A DNA stretch of 64,000 bases from Stenogyne calaminthoides (Eukaryota; Streptophyta; Magnoliopsida; Lamiales; Lamiaceae), in contig JBBCBC010000026.1 in the NCBI GenBank assembly GCA_037126765.1, forward strand, positions 27,128,448 through 27,192,447, read 5' to 3'. Below, piece by piece: positions 34,100-47,225 of this stretch. The notes under the pieces were generated by a model that saw nothing but the letters and a program-made list of their open reading frames with translations, was not told where the DNA came from and did no database searches. A program made the position numbers and the translations under genes. Within the stretch, counting starts at the first letter, position 1. The number at the start of each line of letters is the position of its first letter.

Positions 34100-37000
34100 T
34101 CAAGAATTTAGATCTCGGGAAGCATGGCCTTGCCATCTGCAATAATAAATGGAAAATTGCAAACTCGGTCAAAATTGAGACAAAATTGCAACTGGTTATA
34201 TTGCTTTATTTTATTATCTTAAAGATATATTGCAAAAAATGTTGTAGACCCGACGAGGGTGAACCTTCCATTTGTACATGCAAAAGGAAAAGGACAAGCT
34301 TTTAGACAAACCTTGAGAGCAAGAACCTTGCAAGTGGACTCATATTGGTATTTGAATGAAGATCCTTGTTTGGTTGCTTCTTTTTGCTATCGGGTTCTGC
34401 AGCCGGTGCTTCTATCTTACCTTTTACGAAGATCCGAGCGGCTAGCTCATGGAGGTCTTTCATTGAACCTTCCTTTGAACTGCACGTTTGTCACTCAAGT
34501 TGAGAAAGCCAGAAATAATATGATGGATGGAAGTCATTTTCAAGAAACGAGAATATGAAATGTTAATAATATTACCTCGCTAATTGCTGAAGCAACTTGG
34601 TAACAAATAGTTCAGACAATCCAGGCTTATGACGTTCCATATCCATTAAAGAGTTAACCACTTCTTGAAAGACGGCCCCTCCTGGATCATCAGCAATTGC
34701 CTGCATTGTTTAAACAATTTTTCTCCTTATACATGTTGTATAGTGCAAATCAACTCCAAGAATATCTTGTTTAAGTATTTCTTTTGAATCTTGCAACTTG
34801 AAAGGAAAGAGGATCTTAGAAGTCCATCCAATGGAAGTGAGGACTAAGGTGCACAATTTATTCTATATATTGTTAAGCGAAAATTCTCAGAGATTATATG
34901 CCTCGAATTCTAATTATATACTCCAATTAGGTGCATACTGCAAAGGAGGGTTGCAGTCATATCAGCATGCACACATGCAACACATTCAAAGGGAACTGAA
35001 ACATGCAGTCTTTCTAAAAAAATATATCCCAAGATTTTAATGATTAAAACTGAATTAATTATAGAAACTGTAACAAATGATAAATGATTAGAAGCATCTG
35101 TTTCCCTTATTCCACTTTCTTTTGGTTGACTTCCCCAATTGCATAATCCAGTGAAGTATTACCCTTCCTTGACTTTAACTTCTGTGTATGATAATAATAA
35201 TCTTATTAGGTTTCTCATGTTAGTTAAGTTTATTCAGAAGTTTGCCCCACCATCAATTTTAATTTACTTCCTAACCAAGCTGAAATATAATAATTATCCA
35301 TTCTCGTTCCAGGTTATTTGTAAACTAGAAGCACTTACTTCTTTAAGTGAAGGGATTAGAAGGAGCGACAATGGGGCAGACAAAGCAGCAGCAGAATTCC
35401 TTGCATTTTCCACATCCTCACTTGCAGGTCGCGATCTTGTAAATGCTTTTTGAGCGTCAAAATAATCACGAGAATATCTGGGTTGGATTTTGAAATTTTC
35501 ATGTTTCACACCAGGAAAGGAATATTACATAATGTCAAATGGATCTTTAGTTTGCTCGCTAAATCCCAATGAATAAGGAACAGCATATATATACCTCGAT
35601 GAATCAGGACTGCTTGTTGTTTTCTCCTCCTTTCTGTTCTCTTGCACATCCCTGTTACCCTTGCTCAATGCAGACCTTTCCCTCACATTCCCTTTCCTAC
35701 CACCTTGAATTGCAGCCTTGGCCTAAAAGGAAAAAAATAAAACAAATAAATAAATGCCTAAAAAAATCATACAATGAATTACAATCCTTGAAAAGAAAAA
35801 AAGTACTGCCTCTGTCCCGAATTAACTTGCACCGTTTGACCGGCACACAAAATAAGAAAGTGAAGTTATGACTAATGAGTAGGGTTTTGAGGGATAATTT
35901 TGTAAACTTTTATGTATAAAGTAAATAAATAGATTGAAGTGTGAGTATGAGCGGACCCAAAAGTAATGGCATTTTGTGTAATATTGTGGATATTGTGAGG
36001 ATAAAGTTTACAGAGGACTTTCTATTTTTTAAAGTCAGCAAGTTATTTTGGGATGGAGGGAGTAATCAAGAAGTCTTTTTTTGATTCCATGTCATAATAG
36101 CCTATCATTGTATCTAAAACAGGATTGCATCAATATAACTGTAGCTCTTCAAGAAAAACCAAAAAATTAAAAAGCCTTATTAGAATCAGGAAAGTCATAC
36201 ATTCTGACTCGATAGAGTACAAACGAAACATTTTACGAACCAAGATAGCAATATTAATCAAAAGAATGCTAACCTCGGATAGATTTAGTTCACTGTCTTC
36301 AGGAGGCGCAGTAGAAGTTCTGTCTTGAAGGCCGAGCCTGGACTTTGGGGTTCGAGGAGAATCTGAATCATCATGTTGTCCACGATAAACAATAGTACCG
36401 CTGCTCGAAGTATCTTCTGCAGATGCATATGTGCTAGACTACAACACCAATAAATAGAAGCCCCGTTAGTATCTGTGTGACACAGTTGGGGCCTGGGGGA
36501 GTGGCGGACAATTCTATTCTATTTAGCTCAGCCATATAATATACATACATACCATGGAACTTTGGCTGCTGAACTGAGAGGATCTCTGGTTTCCTCTTGG
36601 AGATCGTACGACAACAGTTCCTGTCCCGCTCACATCTTCCTGCAACTTGAAAAACGGAAGCATGAATTCCAGGGGATCATGTTATTATATTTGAAAACAT
36701 ATTTTCAAAAGATGGAATACTTGCGTGGAAACTGGCAAAGGGGGTTACTTTCTGAAACTAATAAGTTGGCACATATGAATATTTGATTGATTCCAGCTAG
36801 CAATAATAAAAAATCCATCCCAATTAACATAAGTCTGGTAAACAACCAGGTAAGGATATCAGAGAAATTTTGAAGAAATTGTCACAACACGACATTAAGG
36901 GAAAAAAAAATGGATGATGGATGTAAAATTGGAAATAATGAAGTTTGATTGAAATGATAATAGTCTAATAGGAAACGAGAACTGCATGAACATTAACTTG

Positions 37001-40000
37001 ATACAATTATCAAAGCTTCATCCTTATGAGAAAGGCAGATCAAGTCAAGTGAAAATGCATATAAGCTCCTCGACTATATTCATATGTTCAACAATTAGAT
37101 TCATTCCTACTCCTTATCCTTTTAGTGGTTGGTTAAAATATGTGCAACACAAACATTTTGTCCAACATTTGTAATAAGGAGACGAGAATGACATACATCT
37201 TCATGATAAATTTCTTGCTTGACTATATGGTTAGCATCTTTCCTTGCAGAGAACTCTGATGAAGTATGAATCATAGTTCCAGAAGCAGAAGCGCGTTGAG
37301 TACCAGTATCTGATACCTTTCTAGGAGTAGACTGATTTAATGGGACCTCTGGTTTCCTTTCTCTCACCTGAGGTGGTCTTACAACACTTCGAACGGTCCC
37401 AGTGCTGCCTGATCCACCGATACTGAAGTCCCATCCAGTATTTCTCAGACCGGTTGCCTGACTACTGTTTTAAGAACATTCAGTGTGACATCCAATAACA
37501 TTAAATAGGACTCACAATGCATGAAAAGACTTGACTGACCTTGCTCTAACTGTATCATCAAGTCCAGACCCTCTAGTCACTTTCACAGTTCCAGAAGCTT
37601 CAGCCAATGGTGTCGGGCCATCTTCAGTCTCTCCATCTAATTGAAACTTTGGGCGCTCTCTACGTGGTTGAATAATTGCAGGTTATGCATTTGCATATAA
37701 AACACAGTTTAAGCATTCTTGGCATATGATTAAATTTCACCGATACTTCTTGAGCACAAAGGATTAAATTTCCACCAATTCAGTTTTATGGTTGAGAAAC
37801 ATAACGTCAACATATGTGATTGCTATAGGAAGCCTAAAAGTTTATAAGGACACGTCACTCGTGTAGCTGTTAGACGTTCTTTTTTAATATATTGGTCAAT
37901 GATTATATATTTGAGTTTAAAATGAAGAAAAATAATAGAACTGTTCTATGACATGCAATGTCAAGATCTGAAACAAGTTTTCAAAGAAAAGAACACACCT
38001 GATTCTTTCCAAAAGCTTTGGACTCTTTCTAGCTGTTCTGATCAAACGATGCTTAAGTAGTTCCTTAGCACTTGGCCTCTAAGAATGCAAATTGGGGAAG
38101 GACAAAGAAACAAAGTATAAGAATAGGCAGTGAACACAAAACAAAATAACAATAAAAGAAATATTTATTCAGCATAATAGCTTAAGAAATGATAAGTTGC
38201 TGCAATATCTAATGATGACGACTTGGTATCTTATCAGCATTAGGAACATCTGCCATGGGTCATCAAGGAACTATAGCATAAAATTCACATAATTAAGAGA
38301 CCCACATAATATCAATTATGTTTAATGAAGAGAAAAAAAAGAGTTTGTATGGAAAACCATCACACATGCAGAGAGGGAGGGGGGGTGGGGGGAGCACAAA
38401 CCTCTGCTGGGTTCTTCTTCAGACAGAGAGAGACGAATTCTTTCAGAGGACGTGAGAAATGCTCATCTAGCTGAATGACAAAACAACATTATGAATTCAA
38501 AAGTTTAAAGAACGATAAATGGGATTAGCTACCAATCTGAAAATGAAGATTATGAATGCACACCTGTGGTGGATTTTCTCGGGGAATGATGAAAAGCACT
38601 CTCATAGGATGGAGATCAGCGAGTGGAGGTTCACCCTTTGCCATCTCTACTGCAGTTATTCCTAGAGACCATATATCTGCCTGTTTCAACCCAACATTAT
38701 GATAGGTATTAGAAGGATTGCTGTAAGGTTTATCCAGAACAGGGTAATGAGACCTAGGCTACAAATAGAGGGGGAGAGAGTGACTGTAATAAGACATACC
38801 TTCTCATTGTATCCTTCAGTGTTTTGAATAACTTCCGGAGCCATCCAGAATGGTGTTCCTACAAAAGTCTGTAACTTTTAATTGCATTAGATTGAGATCT
38901 GATGACTCCTTCAGCAGTTCCATCACAGCTTAATGAAGAGTAAAAAGTAGACCACAGATGTCAAACTCGTCTTAGATTTTATTTTTTTTAAAGGTCAGAC
39001 TTATTCTGTTCACTGCAACTATCCACATAAAGAATATGTGGACTGGATAAAGATTAAAGACAGCATGAAAAGGCTAAAATGGTGTCATGAAGCAAAAAGC
39101 AAGAAACAACGTCAAAACATTCCAATGGCAAGTATAACCAGTTAGGGCGGACGTTTCAAATGAAATTAGTGAACAAAAAAGAAGGGCGCAGAGAGTAGGA
39201 AGCTTATTAAATAAGGACATAATAACAAATCGAAATAAGGGAATGAGATTGTCAATGTGATTCTCAAGTACGAGTCATAATTAAAAGATAAACAAAAAAA
39301 CAAAAATTGCACCTTTCTTCTTGAAATTGTCCTTGTCAATTGAGCAGAAACACCAAAATCTGCAACCTGTATCACATGAAAGGAATAGAATGAATAAAGA
39401 TATTAACACAATTTACCATCCAAAGATCTCCAAGGTATCGTAAATTTCTGTAACCAAGATAATAGTACCTTTACATCTCCATTCTCTGTCAACAAAATGT
39501 TTGCCGCTGTCACATCATAACACACAAGAAATTATTGTGTTGAAAAGTGAAAAAAATAAAAAGATGAACATCGTTAAAAATTAGATGCATTGTATACTGC
39601 ATTCACAGAGAGATTGAAGACTATGTTGAGAGGTGTATAAATACATTATAGAGGCTTTCTTTATCTTTAGCACTTACTACAAAGCATCACATTCAAAATT
39701 TGGGAAAGATTCTGATTTGGCCCAAATAAATGATGTTGTGTACCTTTAATATCTCGATGAATTTTTCCCTCGTTGTGGAGATACTCAATTGCATGGAGCA
39801 AATCACGTAAAATCCAAGCTATGGAAACTTCATCTAATGGCTGATTTGGCTGAATCTGTAGAGCAATAAAACAGGTAACTGTATGTGAGTTCCACACAGG
39901 ATTATTAATCAAGGGTGAAATTTCTACAGAGATTGAAATATATAAAGAAGCAAATAGAATATATTTCTAGAGGTGACCTACCAGATCAGCAACAGAACCA

Positions 40001-41691
40001 CCGGCCATGTATTCCATGACTATCCACAGTTTAGTTTGATGCAAATAAGAACAATAATACTCTGTAATATATGGAGATCGACATTCTGAAAGAACCGCAA
40101 TTTCCTATTAAAAAAGAAAATAGAATTATAAAAAATGCAAACCTATAATTTCAATCAACAAGGTTTATACAGAAATATCAAAATGTACCTTCTGGATGTC
40201 CTCTATCTCATCCTCCCTGGAAGAGAATAAGTAAAGTATAAGGTTAAAAGAAGAAGGGCTTATCTTCAGGTTCAAAAGAAGAAATTATTACTAACTACTG
40301 TTTCAGAGGACGTGCATTACTTCAGAACTGATTATAGTTGTAATGGTTATGCAAATTCGCTAAATTTATTGAATGAGAAAACATATGTAGAAAATAAAAT
40401 TTTAGATTTCATAAACATGGAAAGGCACGTCCAATATTGTATTGTAACAAATATAATTCCAGTTTATACACTCACGATTCTTCCAAGTCAATGACCTTGA
40501 TGGCAACATCCTTTTTTAATTCCTTATCATATCTGCAAAAGCAAAAACAGGAAAAACATTAAATTATTCAAGTAAGTAGTTATTTACAATTAAATTTGCA
40601 ACCACGTGTAAAGAAAATAAAAGGCAACGCGTAAAGTGTGGGTCAAAAGATTTGCGTGCAAATATCATAAATCAGAACTCACAGAAGAGACAGAAAATGA
40701 AATATAGTTATTAGATGAGGATTTCTCTGCATTCATTAGCTTTTAAATCCTAACAAAACAACGTCCTAAATGCAGCCACTAACTTAGAAAAAAATGTAAT
40801 CTACAAACTAAATAATTGATTGAAAAAAGATAATAAACATACTTGTAAGCAAAAAATGACCTTGAAATCATGTTTTGGGGGTAGGAACCTTCCCACGTGC
40901 AAAGCCAATACCAGTGAATTAAGCTAACAATTTTACCAGAAATACGCCATAAATGCTGACCGTACAAGAAAGAAATTTCCGGTAAATCTACAAAGATGGC
41001 CACTTGTCACACAAAGATTTGAAAGGAGGCAAAAAAAAAAAAAGGGGGGGGGAATCTATCAGATTGAGATAATCGTGCAAAACTCGACGCGTGTAGAATG
41101 GTGCACCAAAAAGCAGGGCGGATTATATGCATTAACAATTGTTCAAACACAAACAGTTATAAATGTGATCATGTAATATCACCCCCATTCAATTAAGCCA
41201 ATAGCAATCTACCTTTTGCCACAATTTTGTTTATCTAACCCAATCATTTATGTTTGATAAATAGCAACAGATTGACCAGCAATTATGCAACTAACATAAA
41301 AGTCAGTCGAATATTCACATTTTTATGAAATAATGTGCTTCAATATTACCATAAGTGCTTCTGTAATTTTATCTGAATCTAAATTATATTCTGTCTTGAT
41401 CAAACAGATGAGCAGATACATGAAAAAAATCTGTTAAATGTGCATATCCTACATAATTCCGAGAAATTCATCTGCTTCATAAATTTTAATGGGGTCAAAA
41501 ATCCTCAAGTTGCAGACAATACTAGCTAAGTTAATGAACAGCATTTCAATTAAACCTGAGCAATAAAAAGCATATGAGTTGTATTGCAAATTTTACCCTT
41601 TATAGACATCCCCAAAAGAACCTCTGCCAATAAGCTCCAAATCGCTAAATCTGGACCCTGAGGCCTCTAACAGAGCTTCTGCATCCGCCAT
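34100..41691 (-). CDS. STE20/GCK-type MAP4K serine/threonine kinase
   Basis: Twenty coding exons on the minus strand: 41597-41691, 40476-40532, 40189-40216, 39982-40104, 39744-39855, 39469-39506, 39313-39366, 38800-38868, 38564-38680, 38402-38470, 37999-38078, 37540-37659, 37197-37464, 36553-36639, 36274-36438, 35595-35722, 35339-35477, 34576-34700, 34312-34479, 34100-34136. They give 692 residues in one frame. Kinase landmarks: IGRGSFGDVYKG glycine loop (about 21-32), VAIK lysine 44, HRD Asp136, DFG Asp154, GTPFWMAPEV (about 173-182), so all catalytic residues are present. The C-terminal half is a Ser/Thr-rich tail with repeated SGTVxV-like motifs, then the conserved LSLLLIPSLKE and MSPLARFLLSRWQGHASRDL blocks. 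This fits plant GCK-family MAP4Ks (AtMAP4K-alpha type). Substrates cannot be inferred from sequence. Confidence 0.94.
35806..36062. mobile_element. Stowaway-like MITE, family c, in a kinase intron
   Basis: CTGCCTCTGTCCCG...TTTTGGGATGGAGGGAG ends flanked by TA. It lies wholly within the intron between the exons at 36274-36438 and 35595-35722. It is the intact relative of the interrupted MITE at 21422-23067. Confidence 0.8.
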
Positions 41692-42183
41692 TATCGATAT
41701 ACTAAATAAGATTCCCTTCCTTCTTCATACCCTCACAGGAGAAAACAAAGGCTCCACCTAACACTGAGGAATTCTGCAAATATCATATCATGGGCCAACT
41801 GAATTTCACTTTTTTTTTCCCTTTCAATTTCCAAAAGCACTCAAAATCTGCAGAAAAAAGCATTAAAAACAACCAAAATTAACAAAGGTGAACCAAACGT
41901 GAGATCCAAGGAATAAATAAAAATCCAAAATCCAATCTAAAACATGGGAGTGCAATGGGACTCTTATATATGCTGAATATATTCGAGTTAGGTGAAGTGG
42001 GGATGCTAAATTGATTGCCCAACAAATCCCATTCAATTTTTCACATATTTAAAATTCTTGAACCCAAAATAACAGAATGGATTGCCAAACAAATACTCCA
42101 GCAGTGACTTCAATGCGAGGCATAATTATTTCCGCATAAGAAATCAATTTTAAAAAATTAATTAAAACCCAAAAAATACTAAC

Positions 42184-42330
42184 CTTGGAAATGCGGATTC
42201 GAGAAATGCTCTCAAAATTTGCAGCTTTAAATGGGGAAATTTTGGAATTAAAGAAGTGGAGTGAAACTCTAGATCCTTGTATATGTTTCAGTATGCACAA
42301 ACATGCATGCAGCCACTCTTTTCTTCTTCC
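42184..42330 (-). other. Candidate non-coding 5' exon of the MAP4K gene
   Basis: On the minus strand a donor CCAAG|GTTAGT lies at 42184. An acceptor TTTGCAG| lies at 41774, 82 bp upstream of the kinase ATG. This would give a 5' UTR intron of about 410 bp, common in plant kinase genes. The outer exon edge is uncertain. Confidence 0.45.
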
Positions 42331-42349
42331 TTTTTCCTGTTCGTCTCTG

Positions 42350-43187
42350 GTTTTGCAGAGTTAAAAGGGATCGAAGAGAGAAAATTACTGTTTGTGCTTT
42401 GGCTTTTAATGCTACGAATTGCAGAGGAAATTGCTAATTATGAGAGCATGAGCAAGAAATTTTTGGATTGGGCCGGGCATCTGGTATGGGCCTGGACCGC
42501 CTGGTTGGGCTGAGATGGAAGTCTTTTTTTTTTTTTTTTTAAACATGCAATTTTCCCCCTTTTTGTAATAATGAAAAAAGAAATACTAGTTTGTTTAAGA
42601 CCCCCATTGTTTCAATCAAATTCGTTGTAGAGGGCAAGTTATTGTATAGCCTTTAGACTCGGGTGATTTATCTCTCACAGTATCTCGTGCGAAACTTATT
42701 CATGGTATAAAATTGATATCACTACTTTTACAAATTAATAACACTTAATATTATAATTTTAGATTTTTTTTTAAATAATTCAATACTCAGCTCAAAGACC
42801 GATTAATCAGGAGATCAAAAATCACCGTCCACTAGTGGGGGCCCGATTTCGAATCTGAGACCTAGACAGGAGCATACTCTTAAGTCTCAAGTTTACATCA
42901 CTTGACCAACCCTTGAGATTTAATACGATAATCTATAATTTTAGTTTATAAGTGTAATGATATCAATTGATAAATGTCATGATATTAATTTGTAAATTTA
43001 ATGATGAAAATTTTATACTAAACTTACGAAGACATACACTTTTTTTTAATTTTTATGTCGTCGCGTGAATACCCGAATAGCAACTGCACTTAGAAATTAA
43101 TTTTATTTAAAAAAAAAAAACTTTGACCGTAGATGAACTTTATATTGGGAATTGAATTTTAGGTAACACAATTTGAAATAAATATTA
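42350..43187. other. Start of the gene desert, nothing recognised
   Basis: The stretch includes the likely promoter of the kinase gene (read leftwards), a T tract at 42524-42541 and low-complexity AT-rich sequence. No protein motif is seen on either strand. A tract of moderate GC near 42780-42900 looks like decayed repeat sequence, but I cannot assign it. Confidence 0.35.
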
Positions 43188-43422
43188 CTTCATCCATTCA
43201 TGAAATTTGTGCTTAATATTTTAAGTACAAATATTTTTTAAAAAAAAGTAAATAAAATAAGAATATTATGGGTATTGTGAGTAAAGTATAATATTAATTG
43301 AAGCTATTAAGTAATTGTTGATAGATAAAACATAAAATGTTTGTTTTCGTAAAATGTATGTGAATAGATTTGGTGGACAGACTAATCAGATAAATAAAAA
43401 TAAATTTTGTGGATGGAGCGAG
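43188..43422. mobile_element. Stowaway-like MITE, family d
   Basis: CTTCATCCATTCATGAAATTTGTG...AAATTTTGTGGATGGAGCGAG inverted ends with flanking TA. No coding capacity. The long terminal match AAATTT-TG-GGATG supports a single element. Confidence 0.65.
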
Positions 43423-43478
43423 TATTATCACTTTTGTCTCGTTAGTTATGTAGCAGTGTCATTAGTTTATGACAAAGT

Positions 43479-43707
43479 CTAGTATGAAAATTTTCATACA
43501 TGAAAAAACTTTAATTTACAATCAAAATTTGTAATTGGTGAAGGTAAGATAAAATTGAGTGGTTCATGGTTCACTCGGCCCAAGTGGTTCATGGTTCACC
43601 CAACCCAAATATGTCATAATTTAGGGTTCATTATTTAATGTTTAGGATGTATATTGTTGATTTGGGGCAATTTTATAGATTTTCATACATTAAATTTTTT
43701 ACACTAG
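43479..43707. mobile_element. MITE with CTAGTRTGAAAA ends, copy 2 (inverted)
   Basis: Reverse-orientation copy of the element at 20846-21075. It starts CTAGTATGAAAATTTTCATAC and ends TTTTTTACACTAG, with an interior containing GGTTCACCCAACCCAAATATG. Length is 229 bp against 230 bp for the other copy. Confidence 0.65.
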
Positions 43708-44149
43708 AACAACTCTTAGTTTATACTTAGTTGTATTATTTACAAAACTCATTTAATTTTCAATCATGATTACAACTTGAATGTATATAATAAGAAAGAT
43801 ACATGGTTCAACCATTTTTTAATAAGAAATGACAAATGATAGATCATGATGCCAAAGGTACAACTTTTCCATCTTCATTGTTTCTTCATTTAATTTTTCT
43901 AATTTTTCAATTCAAAACTTTTTAATTTGCGATAACATTTCGGATTCGACATGTTGTTGGTTACCTCTTTCTGGTTCGAGGATAACAATCTGAATCAATT
44001 TGTACTAATTCACTTCTTTTTTACTTCGAACTTTGTTAAGTATCAATTTTCGTTTTTCTAAAATTTCTAATATTCATTTTCTAATATATACTAGTGATTA
44101 TCTAAAAATTATAAAAGTTTCATATCAAGACCTAATTTTTAAATTGAGT

Positions 44150-44350
44150 CTTAATTTTTTTGAGTCAATTTTTTTAATATCATTGTTATGTATAAAAACT
44201 ATCACTATTATGTATAAATATTTTACTGTTATGCAGAAAAATTATCACGATTAAAAATGTGTGATATTTTTAAATAGTGAAAGTTTTTGTGCAAAACAGT
44301 GATAGTTTTTCACATAATAGTGATAGAATTCATGCATAAACTTAATTCAC
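44150..44350. repeat. Palindromic ATAGTGATAG element, copy 1
   Basis: Self-complementary AT-rich block built of TATCACTATTATGTATAAA on one arm and CACATAATAGTGATAG on the other, around a short centre. The family recurs at about 44490-44640, 45280-45475, 53515-53670 and 57590-57805. Borders are approximate. Confidence 0.5.
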
Positions 44351-44489
44351 ATTAGTGTAACTTTTTTTTTCTAAATCACAACTCAAGGTCAAAAATAAAT
44401 TCTATTTTAAGTCATGAATAAAAAGGAATCATAAATTCAAAAGAGTAACATTATGTATGTTCAAATCATTATGAACTTATATCTATCAT

Positions 44490-44640
44490 TTATTATGTGT
44501 AAAAACTATCAAAAAATTAAAAATATAAAAACATTTTTAAAAAATTGTTTGTGATAGTTTTTTAAATAGTGAGTTTTTGTATGTAATAAAATCTTTTTTA
44601 GTTCATAAGCATTTAAAATACAAGTTTTTGTCAATTCAAA
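44490..44640. repeat. Palindromic ATAGTGATAG element, degenerate copy 2
   Basis: Contains TATTATGTGTAAAAACTATC on one side and GTGATAGTTTTTTAAATAGTG on the other. It is shorter and more decayed than its neighbour at 44150-44350. Confidence 0.4.
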
Positions 44641-45279
44641 ATAAGTTTATTAATTGGGAGAAAGAATTGTCATTGATTTTTTAGTCAATGATGTATGTCT
44701 ATAATTTTTATTTTATAATTTTATTAAAATTGGGTCTTAATATGTAATTTTATGATTATAATTAAATTTACTTGAGATCTTGTTTATTTTACAGTTTTGA
44801 GAGGATTTGAAATCCTCTGTAGGGAGGAATTGGGTATTTAGTGTAAAGTAAAAAATGTATTTATATTTTGTATATGTTTAAGAGTGTGGATTTTGTAAGA
44901 TTTTATAAAGTAGAATTTTTAAAAATTAGATGATAGAAATAATATTATATTCTAAAAAGTAATGTAAAAATAATTGAATGATTATGTAATGATTAATTAT
45001 AGTAGTAGTATATATATATATGATGATAATAATAATAATAATAAAGTAAAAAAAAATAGAGTATTGAGTTGGATATATAATAATGGTTGAAAGAAAAGGT
45101 ATTTAAAATGAAAAAGGTCATAGCTATTAATTTAAAAATTTTAAAAAAGATAACAAACGGGAATTTGTGATTTGAAATTGTAAGTGTCACTTTCCAAACT
45201 ATAAACAAGCAATGCCTAGGTTTGTGTGTCTTTCATAATACATTTAAAGTTTTTGTGTCTTTCATAATACATTTAAAGT
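44641..45279. other. AT-rich intergenic sequence with TA and TAA runs
   Basis: Very AT-rich. Contains a TA run and an ATA/TAA run at about 45009-45043. A phrase TTTTGAGAGGATTTGAAATCCTCTG with an internal palindrome lies near 44792, possibly the end of another MITE. No coding frame. Confidence 0.35.
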
Positions 45280-45475
45280 AAAAACTATTAACCTATCACC
45301 ATTATATATAAAAACTATCATTGTTTAAAAATATAAAATAATTTTTAAACAGTGAGAAATTTTGTACATACCAGTAATAATTTTTATACATAATAGTGAT
45401 AGTTTTTACACATAATAATAATACTAAAAAAATCGAGTCCTCCATGAACTCGAGTTCACGCAAACTTTTCTCTAC
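45280..45475. repeat. Palindromic ATAGTGATAG element, copy 3
   Basis: Arms AACCTATCACCATTATATATAA and TTATACATAATAGTGATAGT around a TTTAAAAATATAAAATAATT centre. It ends with CCATGAACTCGAGTTCACGC, the clearest end of this family. Confidence 0.5.
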
Positions 45476-46515
45476 ATTTAATTAATGATGCAGTTTTCTA
45501 TTGTCTTTGAAATCACACAGAAAACTCTAAAAAAAAAAAAAGTAAAATATTCTACAATAATTTTAGAATTTGTTTTTATGACATATCGAGAATGATCCAG
45601 CTTTTTAGAGAATTTCTCCTAAATGTTGGATAAAAAATACATCTATCGCTCATTGAGGGAATGAGTTATTATAACGAGTAACCAGATGAAGAAGTGTATA
45701 TAAAAATTTAAATGTTGTAAATAAATATTCATTCTTCTCAAAGTTTCTAACACTTCATTTACTTTTTAAATTATATAATATTGTATTAAAAATAATACAT
45801 TAATTTTTAATGAATACTACCTATTAAAATATGTGTAAATATGATGTACAATACAAATTATTGTAAAAAAACAAATTATTATAATTCTTATATGTAAAAA
45901 TTCTATTTGTCCATACTTTTTTTATAGTAAAAATATTTATTGTAAAAATTAAAAGACAAAAATTTCTATAAATATGAGTTCATGTATTTTTTTTAAATAT
46001 CACTATTGATAAAGTAATAAAATGTTGAGGGTAGTGTTGAAAATTCAACTTTATTGAAGAGTAAAACAATACTTATTAAAGGTGATAAAGTGATAAAGTG
46101 TTAATGATACGAGTGAATGACATATTATAAATAAGTGTGTGTTTGAAGGATGTGAGTTAAAGTGAGTATTTTCATTTAAGAAAATGTCCAATTAAAATTG
46201 GAATGGACCGAAACGGAATATGCCCAATTAAGATTGGGACGGAGTGATTAAATAATATAAATGTCGGTGAATGGATCGGCGGGTCTAATATACATATCAT
46301 GTCTGAAGGGTCCGATTATTTATACCATCCAATTAATAAATAGTAAACTATAAAATATACACATCTCCTAAAAAATATTGTTGGAGTAGGATTCTAAAGG
46401 TTTGCTGTCAACCTCCACTCACAGCCACTCCGACGAGACAGTAAAACGAAGAATTGGAGAAGGAATTTTGAATTTTTGAAGAATAGGTAAATATAGTAAT
46501 TTATTAATTAGGGGG
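45476..46515. other. AT-rich intergenic sequence, one partial MITE end
   Basis: No gene. A phrase CAATTAAGATTGGGACGGAG near 46226-46245, with GATAAAGTGATAAAGTG upstream at about 46084, resembles the right part of the Stowaway-like MITE at 59680-59939. I cannot define a left end. Confidence 0.35.
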
Positions 46516-46522
46516 TGAATCC

Positions 46523-47218
46523 TATGTTTTAAAAAGCGGATCGGACTGCCGGTCGGACCGGTCCGATCGCTACTCAGCAACTCCGCTGAGCCGCTTTGAC
46601 ACGTTAAACCGTCCGACAATTGACTCGGTCGAGAACCGCTCAAAACGTTGAAAAGCGGCACGAACCGGTGACCGGTTCAACCGGTCAGCCGCCGATTCTT
46701 TTTTATTTTGAAAAAAATAAAATTAAGGCTTCTTGAAATTCTGAAATTTGAGGACGAAATCGTGAACTTCTTCGCCCTCTTTATCCAAAAACATGATGTT
46801 CTCATATGAAAGTGATATATATATATATATATACGGTGTAATTAACCATCATTTTTTAAATGGTATGTGGTGAAATTTACCTTGAATCGACGCCGCTTCT
46901 CTCTCTCAGTGATGGCAATCGACTTGGCAAAAAAGAGCCAGAAGTCTTTTGGGTTAGGATTTTGGCATTTTGTTGTATTAGTTTAGGATTTAATGTCTTT
47001 CCTTTTCTTTTAGTAAATCTGATGGGCTTTTTGACCAGAAAAGTAATTAACATGATGGGCTTATATTTCAAATTTGGTTGGCCAGTTATTGGATAAAAAA
47101 TAATGAGTTGAACATTTAATAAGTTAAATGAGGTAACTAATTAACAATAAATAAATATATATAATTTATATATTACTTAATTATGACATCATACCGGCTC
47201 AACCGCTTTAAAACATAG
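46523..47218. mobile_element. TIR element with CTATGTTTTAAAA ends, shorter member
   Basis: The inverted ends are CTATGTTTTAAAAAGCGG and CCGCTTTAAAACATAG. A 7-bp repeat TGAATCC lies at 46516-46522 and 47219-47225. Like the element at 21892-23059 it has subterminal CGGTCGGACCGG words and a shared GAGCCGGTATGAYGTCATAAT block, here at its right side. It lacks the GC-rich coding-like interior. Confidence 0.7.
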
Positions 47219-47225
47219 TGAATCC

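Noticed and set aside
37122..37367. Intron starting at the GTGAGA after PPQ in the kinase gene (37367)
   Set aside because: Reading through keeps the frame and gives the family sequence PPQVRERKPEV. The true donor is GTATGT at 37196, which preserves frame into the next exon.
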